A stretch of DNA of 11,563 nucleotides from Lonsdalea britannica (GTDB lineage: Bacteria > Pseudomonadota > Gammaproteobacteria > Enterobacterales > Enterobacteriaceae). A program made the translations under genes and the position numbers. The stretch spans positions 1 to 11,563 of the forward strand of contig NZ_CAMKXG010000100.1 of the NCBI RefSeq assembly GCF_946477055.1, read 5' to 3'. Every line of letters begins with the position of its first letter. The first letter of the stretch is position 1. The notes under the pieces are model-generated. The model worked only from the letters and a program-made list of their open reading frames with translations. It was not told where the DNA came from and searched no databases. Positions 5,812 through 11,563 of this stretch are shown one piece after another.

Positions 5812-6089
5812 ATTTTAGTGACGGAGGAAACATCGCGGTGAGTCAGGTCCGAAATCATGCGTACAGTCCCGTGTAACGAGGGTGCCGCGATCCGCCTGCT
5901 TTTGACACATACCCTAACGTTTACAAACACTTTGCCAAGAAATAGAGGCCGTTTTTATCCCTGATTGCTGAAACGGCTCCCTCACCCACGTTGTTCAGCG
6001 CGAAAATGAGATAAGCGGAGGCTAGGGGGAAATGATGCTCAGAGAGCAGAAGCCCATTCGGGCAACGCCTAACCCCTCGCGATAGCGAC
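5812..6089. other. Intergenic region with a possible small transcription unit
   Basis: A consensus TTGACA is at 5902-5907, but no good -10 lies 16-18 bp downstream. GCCGTTT (5948-5954) pairs with AAACGGC (5971-5977). A purine-rich AGGGGGAA precedes a 17-codon ORF (6032-6085), which ends just before the bidirectional terminator at 6090-6119. Together these could be a short mRNA or regulatory RNA on the plus strand, opposite to argG. No known RNA family is recognised. Confidence 0.35.
6032..6085 (+). CDS. Candidate 17-residue small ORF
   Basis: Translates to MMLREQKPIRATPNPSR and stops at TAG (6083-6085). A strong AGGGGGAA lies immediately upstream (6024-6031), better spaced for the second ATG (6035). 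The AGGGG could pair with CCCCT at 6073-6077 and hide the binding site. I do not recognise the peptide. An ORF this short may be chance; the ribosome binding site and adjacent terminator are the only support. Confidence 0.25.
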   Translation: MMLREQKPIRATPNPSR

Positions 6090-6119
6090 AAAAAAGGCAT
6101 ACCGAGGTATGCCTTTTTT
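6090..6119. terminator. Bidirectional terminator downstream of argG
   Basis: A 13-bp perfect stem, AAAAAAGGCATAC (6090-6102) with GTATGCCTTTTTT (6107-6119), has a CGAG loop. On the minus strand it sits 25 bases after the argG stop. On the plus strand it would end any transcript from the intergenic region. Confidence 0.92.
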
Positions 6120-6144
6120 AATGCATCAGCCGAAAGCCCGACGC

Positions 6145-7646
<1,502 letters not shown>

Positions 7647-7685
7647 AATGAATATTTATGCAGAATATATGATTTATAATTTAAA
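7647..7685. promoter_or_regulatory. Tandem ARG boxes (ArgR operator)
   Basis: The ARG box consensus is wnTGAATwwwwATTCAnw. Positions 7647-7664 read AATGAATATTTATGCAGA, with one mismatch. Positions 7668-7685 read TATGATTTATAATTTAAA, with two mismatches. The boxes are separated by exactly 3 bp, the arrangement bound by an ArgR hexamer. The AT-rich stretch would also overlap the argG promoter, giving classic arginine repression. Confidence 0.82.
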
Positions 7686-7761
7686 CATCTTTTCCACCGG
7701 ACAGGAAGAGACTCGTTAGGATTTCGGCAAAAAATTCATTCTGGCCTGACATCACGATCCG

Positions 7762-7779
7762 TCGGCGAAACATCGCCGA
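7762..7779. repeat. 7-bp hairpin upstream of the hydrolase operon
   Basis: TCGGCGA (7762-7768) pairs with TCGCCGA (7773-7779) around AACA. It lies just upstream of the 21-bp-spaced direct repeats. No T-run follows. Confidence 0.4.
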
Positions 7780-7790
7780 TGTCTCTCTGG

Positions 7791-7824
7791 TCCGGATTTA
7801 GCCCTATCGTGTCCGGATTTGGCC
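7791..7824. promoter_or_regulatory. Direct repeat with 21-bp period, likely AraC-type operator
   Basis: TCCGGATTTAGCC (7791-7803) and TCCGGATTTGGCC (7812-7824) differ at one base and start 21 bp apart, two helical turns. This matches how AraC-family proteins bind half-sites on one DNA face. The second copy ends right before a -35 slot (7825-7830, TTCTCT, poor) placed 17 bp ahead of CATGAT (7848-7853). A weak promoter next to such a site fits direct activation. The GlxA-type regulator encoded in the same operon is the natural candidate. Confidence 0.65.
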
Positions 7825-7882
7825 TTCTCTCGTTTTAACGTTGGGCGCATGATAGCCAACATCATGAACAAGGAGATAAACC

Positions 7883-8434
7883 ATGTCGCGCACTGCACTG
7901 TTAGTTATTGATGTACAAGATTCTTTCTTACATCGCCCTTTCTGGCAGGAAGACGATCTCCCGGCATTTCAGGCAGCGCTGCTGCGCCTGATCGATGGCT
8001 GTAAACGGCAAAATGTCGCGCTGGTGGATGTATTTCACGTCGCGAAAGAGGGTCCTTTCTCGCGGGAGTCAGGCTTCGTCACGCGGCAGTGTTTTCTCCA
8101 TCATCAGCCGGATAAACAAGTCTACAAACACGTTCACAACGCCCTGACTGACTCAGGACTGCATGAATGGTTGCAGCAGGAAGGAATTCACCATCTGATC
8201 ATCTGCGGCATGCGCACCGAACAGTGCTGCGAAACCACCGCGCGGGTTGCGTCCGATCTGGGCTATCAGGTAACGTTCGTGACTGAAGCAACGCTGACCT
8301 TCCCGATGACGCACGACGGCAAAACGCTGAGCGCCAGCGAGCTGAAACATCATACCGAAACCGTATTGGTTAACCGGTTCGCGACCCTAAGCAGCGTCGA
8401 GGCATGTCTGGCGACGTTGACCCCGACGGAGTAA
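7883..8434 (+). CDS. Isochorismatase-like cysteine hydrolase
   Basis: A cytosolic cysteine hydrolase of the isochorismatase/nicotinamidase fold, which usually cleaves amide or related bonds of small molecules. The 183-residue product has the expected triad: D10 in LLVIDVQDSF, K82 in QVYKHVHNAL and C115 in GMRTEQCCETTAR, the last matching the G-x-x-T-x-x-C motif. A second cysteine, C116, sits beside the nucleophile. It is a single-domain protein without the carrier domain of EntB, so it is not an enterobactin enzyme. The substrate cannot be read from sequence. AAGGAG lies seven bases before the ATG. Only 7 bp separate it from the regulator gene, so the two form an operon, probably started at the promoter near 7825-7853. 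Confidence 0.88.
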   Translation: MSRTALLVIDVQDSFLHRPFWQEDDLPAFQAALLRLIDGCKRQNVALVDVFHVAKEGPFSRESGFVTRQCFLHHQPDKQVYKHVHNALTDSGLHEWLQQEGIHHLIICGMRTEQCCETTARVASDLGYQVTFVTEATLTFPMTHDGKTLSASELKHHTETVLVNRFATLSSVEACLATLTPTE

Positions 8435-8441
8435 ACACGGC

Positions 8442-9356
8442 ATGGCACGTCAGGTCTATTTTTTAATGTTGCCCGGCGTACTGTCGCTCGACATCGCCGG
8501 ACCGGCAGAAGCGTTACGCCTGGCCGGCGACTTTGACCTGCATTACATCAGTCCGGTGGAGAGTCTGCGCTGTTCTATTGGACTGACGCTCAATCAGCTG
8601 GAACCGCTGCCAACCCCGATGCCGCCGGACAGCATTTTAATTGTCCCCGGCGTCACCCCGTCCGAACATTATTTCGCCACGCCGCTGGCCCAGATTGCCC
8701 GTGACTGGCTGCGCGAGCGGCGGTCTGAACTCGAGCACCAAACTCTGACGCTGGTCTGCATCTGCTCTGGCTCGCTGCTCGCCGCGCAGGCGACGCTGCT
8801 GGACGGTTACCAGTGCACCACGCATCACGATATCCTCGACCGTCTCTCCGAACAGGCTCCGGCGGCGTTAATCAGAGAAAATCGCATTTTCGTGGAGGAT
8901 CGCAACGTTTACACCAGCGCGGGGATCACCGCCGGTATTGATCTGGCGCTGCATCTGGTCGCCCGGTTCCGGAGCAACTTGCACGCTTTGCAGGTGGCCC
9001 GGGAGATGGTGGTGTACTTCCGCCGCGCAGGCAACGACGACCAGCTATCGCCCTGGCTACAGCACCGTAATCACATGCATCCGGTGATCCACCGCGCGCA
9101 GGATTTGCTGGCCGCGGCGCCAGAATCCTCGTGGCCGCTGGACCAGCTGGCAGACCGCGTACATGTGAGCGGCCGCCACCTGACGCGCCTGTTTCGGGAA
9201 CATGTCGGGATTACCGTGCGCGAGTATCACGAACAGCTGCGGCTTACCGTGGCGGAACAGCGAATCAGGCAGGGCATCGGCGTGGAGAAAGCGGCGTTGC
9301 TGGCCGGCTTCTCCTCGGCGCGTCAGCTGCGCCGGGCTCAGTCGCGTCAGCCCTAG
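8442..9356 (+). CDS. GlxA-family regulator (DJ-1/PfpI domain plus AraC HTH)
   Basis: A transcriptional regulator with an N-terminal DJ-1/PfpI-like domain (about 1-190) and a C-terminal AraC-type HTH (about 212-304). The amidotransferase-like nucleophile elbow is kept as C108 in VCICSGS, followed by AAQATLLDG. The TSAGITAGIDLALHLV motif at 158-173 is typical of GlxA relatives. The first HTH covers PLDQLADRVHVSGRHLTRLF, and the second ALLAGFSSARQLRRA. The protein ends at SRQP, just after the second recognition helix, without the usual GxSPxxYR tail. A +1 frame across the end reads RVSPS, so a recent frameshift or small deletion is possible. It is the second gene of the hydrolase operon and probably autoregulates it. 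Its TAG stop overlaps the stop of wecH on the other strand. Confidence 0.88.
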   Translation: MARQVYFLMLPGVLSLDIAGPAEALRLAGDFDLHYISPVESLRCSIGLTLNQLEPLPTPMPPDSILIVPGVTPSEHYFATPLAQIARDWLRERRSELEHQTLTLVCICSGSLLAAQATLLDGYQCTTHHDILDRLSEQAPAALIRENRIFVEDRNVYTSAGITAGIDLALHLVARFRSNLHALQVAREMVVYFRRAGNDDQLSPWLQHRNHMHPVIHRAQDLLAAAPESSWPLDQLADRVHVSGRHLTRLFREHVGITVREYHEQLRLTVAEQRIRQGIGVEKAALLAGFSSARQLRRAQSRQP

Positions 9357-10345
9357 CTCACCAGACGACGGCGATCGAAGCGCTGTAGCATCAGTGAAAA
9401 CAGCAGGCCGACCGCCAGCGCCATCGCAAAGACGTAAAAAATATCCGCCACCGGGGAGCTTTCCAGCGTCAGTTGATGCGTGCGCAAATAGTGGATCACC
9501 AGCGCGTGAACGCCGTAAATCGCCAGAGAATGGCGTGCGATCAGCGCCAGTCCCGGCAAAGGCGCCGAGTTAAGGTAGTATTTTCCACTAACCAGCAGAC
9601 CAGAGGCGGCCAGGAACACCAGCGGCCCGCAGTAAAGATAGTAAGTCTGATCAAAGTCGCCGTTGACGAGCGTCAAATGGCGAGTCCCGAGCGTCACCAG
9701 CACCGCTCCTAGAGCGAAGACACCCAGCGCCGAGCGCGCCGCCCAGCGAGGGATCGTCATCATCCCGATAATCCTGCCGGTGATGGCGTACAGCAGGTAA
9801 TAGACCGTGTCGCCAAACATATACAGGTTTACCGGCAACATCTGATGCTGACCGTCCATCACGGCGGGCATATTAGGGTTGGCGACCACCGCCAATAATA
9901 CAATCGCCGCCGCCAGCGTATAACCTGACGCCTGACGCACTTTAATCAATGGAGAAAACAGATAAATGATGGTGATGGCGTAGAAAAACCACAGGTGATA
10001 AAACACCGGTTTTTGCAAGCTGTCTCGCAGCGCCAGCCACGGATTGATGGGGGTGAGCCACGCCATATAACACAGCGCCAGCAGGCTGTAGAACAGGAGG
10101 CAGCAACCGATGCGCAGATAGTGTTTGCCCTGAGCCTGCCGCTCGCCGAAGAACAGGTAGCCTGAAATCATGAAAAACAACGGCACACAGACGCGAGAGG
10201 CGGAATCCAGCAGATTGGCGACGTCCCAATAGACGTTCCCCGGCGCACCGCCGTCGGTGACATACCCTGCGGCGCTGTGGACCATGACCACCATCAAACA
10301 CGCTATCGCCCGCAGGTTATCCACCCAGCCGATCCTGTCGGTCAT
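9353..10345 (-). CDS. wecH: O-acetyltransferase WecH (enterobacterial common antigen)
   Basis: An integral inner-membrane acyltransferase of family 3 that O-acetylates GlcNAc residues of enterobacterial common antigen (E. coli WecH, formerly YiaH). The 330-residue product matches E. coli WecH (331) over its length as I recall it: WVDNLRAIACLMVVMVH near the start with H23, SASRVCVPLFFMISGYLFFGER at 48-69 in two blocks, QKPVFYHLWFF with H117, DQTYYLYCGPLVF, RHSLAIYGVHAL and a terminal QRFDRRRLVS. About ten hydrophobic segments are visible. I chose ATG 10345 because it gives MTDRIGWVDNLR, like the E. coli start, with GAGGGC upstream; the TTG at 10372 adds nine residues without support. It lies downstream of the aldehyde dehydrogenase on the same strand, but a hairpin separates them. 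Confidence 0.95.
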   Translation of the reverse strand: MTDRIGWVDNLRAIACLMVVMVHSAAGYVTDGGAPGNVYWDVANLLDSASRVCVPLFFMISGYLFFGERQAQGKHYLRIGCCLLFYSLLALCYMAWLTPINPWLALRDSLQKPVFYHLWFFYAITIIYLFSPLIKVRQASGYTLAAAIVLLAVVANPNMPAVMDGQHQMLPVNLYMFGDTVYYLLYAITGRIIGMMTIPRWAARSALGVFALGAVLVTLGTRHLTLVNGDFDQTYYLYCGPLVFLAASGLLVSGKYYLNSAPLPGLALIARHSLAIYGVHALVIHYLRTHQLTLESSPVADIFYVFAMALAVGLLFSLMLQRFDRRRLVS

Positions 10346-10382
10346 CCGCGCCCTCGCCCTATTTTTATTCAATAATAAACAG

Positions 10383-10409
10383 CTTATAGGGAGCCCCGCG
10401 GCAACTCAA
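10383..10409 (-). promoter_or_regulatory. Possible wecH promoter
   Basis: On the minus strand, TTGAGT (10409-10404) precedes TATAAG (10388-10383) with a 15-bp spacer, shorter than ideal. The -10 lies about 38 bases before the wecH ATG. Confidence 0.3.
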
Positions 10410-10440
10410 TGTGATGCTGGCCAAAATATTCGGCAGAACA

Positions 10441-10474
10441 CCAACAGGGCCGCCGAGGCAGCCCTGTTGGTTTA
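10441..10474 (-). terminator. Hairpin between the aldehyde dehydrogenase gene and wecH
   Basis: CCAACAGGGC (10441-10450) and its exact reverse complement (10461-10470) form a 10-bp stem. It lies 24 bases after the dehydrogenase stop on the minus strand. The minus-strand tail is only moderately T-rich (TGTTCTG), and the plus side reads TTTAAC, so efficiency is uncertain. Confidence 0.65.
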
Positions 10475-10493
10475 ACGCCTGACTCTGCGATGC

Positions 10494-11563
10494 CTAGAAT
10501 AGCCCCATCGGTTTGTCCGAGTAGCTGACCAGCAGGCATTTAGTCTGCTGGTAGTGTTCCAGCATCATCTTGTGGTTTTCCCGCCCGATGCCGGACTGTT
10601 TGTAACCCCCGAACGCGGCATGCGCCGGATAGGCGTGGTAGCAGTTGGTCCACACGCGTCCGGCCTGAATGCCGCGTCCCATGCGGTAGGTGATGTTCGC
10701 ATTACGACTCCATACGCCCGCCCCCAGACCATAAGGCGAGTCGTTGGCGATTTCCAACGCGTCATCCAGCGTTTTGAACGTCGTCACCGCCAGTACCGGC
10801 CCGAAGATTTCTTCCTGGAAGACTCGCATGTTGTTTTTGCCCTGCAAAACCGTCGGCTCCAGATAGTAGCCCTCGGTCAGATCGCCGTTCAGCGCCTTGC
10901 GACGTCCGCCGGTCAGCACCTGCGCCCCTTCTTTCTTACCGATATCGATATAGTTGAGGATGGTATCCAGCTGTCCAGACGATACCTGCGCCCCCATCAT
11001 GGTGTTGGCGTCCAGCGGATTGCCGACGCGAATAGATTCCACCCGCTTGATGGCGCGCTCCATAAAGCGCTCGTAGATCGACTCCTGCACTAGCGCCCGG
11101 CTCGGGCAGGTACAGACTTCGCCCTGATTGAAGGCAAACAGGGAGAACCCTTCCAGCACTTTGTCGAAGAAACTGTCTTCTTTGTCCATGACGTCGGCGA
11201 AGAAGATGTTGGGGGATTTCCCGCCCAGTTCCAGCGTCACCGGAATGACGTTCTTCGCGGCATAGCCCATGATCTGCTGGCCCACTTCGGTCGAGCCGGT
11301 AAACGCGACCTTGGCGATCCGCGGCGACGTCGCCAGATATTCGCCGATCTGTCCGCCCGCGCCGTTCACCACGTTGATCACGCCCGGCGGCAACAGATCC
11401 TGAATCATTTCCATCAGCAGCAGGACGGAGAGCGGAGTCAGCTTCGCGGGCTTCAGTACGATGCAGTTGCCCGCCGCCAGCGCGGGCGCCATTTTCCAGC
11501 ACGCCATCAGCAGCGGAAAGTTCCAGGGGATAATCTGCCCGACGACGCCGAGCGGTTCATGGA
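10494..11563 (-). CDS. aldB: AldB-type aldehyde dehydrogenase, C-terminal part
   Basis: Oxidises acetaldehyde and related aldehydes to acids with NAD(P)+; cytosolic. The last 355 residues of a protein of about 510 are visible. The N-terminus lies beyond the right edge, and the frame stays open to it ([16 protein letters not shown] before [15 protein letters not shown]). The catalytic glutamate is in [11 protein letters not shown] (codon 11229-11231) and the catalytic cysteine in [12 protein letters not shown] (codon 11112-11114). [41 protein letters not shown] and [15 protein letters not shown] match E. coli AldB closely as remembered. The AldB/ExaC group is the best assignment; the preferred aldehyde is not determined by the visible part. 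Confidence 0.9.
   Translation of the reverse strand, partial: HEPLGVVGQIIPWNFPLLMACWKMAPALAAGNCIVLKPAKLTPLSVLLLMEMIQDLLPPGVINVVNGAGGQIGEYLATSPRIAKVAFTGSTEVGQQIMGYAAKNVIPVTLELGGKSPNIFFADVMDKEDSFFDKVLEGFSLFAFNQGEVCTCPSRALVQESIYERFMERAIKRVESIRVGNPLDANTMMGAQVSSGQLDTILNYIDIGKKEGAQVLTGGRRKALNGDLTEGYYLEPTVLQGKNNMRVFQEEIFGPVLAVTTFKTLDDALEIANDSPYGLGAGVWSRNANITYRMGRGIQAGRVWTNCYHAYPAHAAFGGYKQSGIGRENHKMMLEHYQQTKCLLVSYSDKPMGLF

Overview
The window looks like chromosomal DNA of an enterobacterium (Enterobacterales). ArgG is nearly identical to the E. coli-type 447-450 residue enzyme, WecH (enterobacterial common antigen O-acetyltransferase) is clearly recognisable, and the window ends in an AldB-type aldehyde dehydrogenase. 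ArgR-, FliA- and CRP-like sites fit the same group. A Pectobacteriaceae-like host is my guess; the sequence does not prove it.

Layout. (1) 32-676, +: UlaD-type 3-keto-L-gulonate-6-phosphate decarboxylase, the end of an ascorbate/ketogulonate catabolic operon whose other genes are outside the window. (2) 1014-1781, +: a stand-alone EAL c-di-GMP phosphodiesterase behind a good match to a FliA (sigma-28) promoter, with a strong terminator. (3) 2078-5761: an accessory-looking block. A small acyl carrier protein and a divergent KAS III-like condensing enzyme form a two-gene operon (+). A 600-base gene-free stretch rich in perfect stem-loops follows. Then come a convergent Sfp-type phosphopantetheinyl transferase (-) and a divergent, AT-rich AraC-type regulator (+). 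Carrier, loader, condensing enzyme and regulator are all here, but no adenylation, reductase or thioesterase gene is. This is the best candidate for an undescribed system. (4) 5762-6144: paired terminators and a possible small transcript with a 17-codon ORF. (5) 6145-7497, -: argG, with two ARG boxes 3 bp apart about 150 bp upstream of its start. (6) 7883-9356, +: an isochorismatase-like cysteine hydrolase and a GlxA-type (DJ-1/PfpI plus AraC) regulator in one operon, preceded by a 21-bp-spaced direct repeat that looks like an AraC-family operator. (7) 9353-10345, -: wecH, which shares a CTAG stop with the regulator. (8) 10494 to the window end, -: the C-terminal 355 residues of an AldB-type aldehyde dehydrogenase.

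How the parts fit. Most genes are independent housekeeping or catabolic units. Two local circuits stand out. One is the ACP/KAS III/PPTase/AraC set: the PPTase would load the carrier, the KAS III-like enzyme would use the loaded carrier, and the AraC protein would probably control one or both promoters. The other is the hydrolase/GlxA operon, probably autoregulated through the 21-bp repeat. Functions are read from motifs and remembered family sequences; no search was run.
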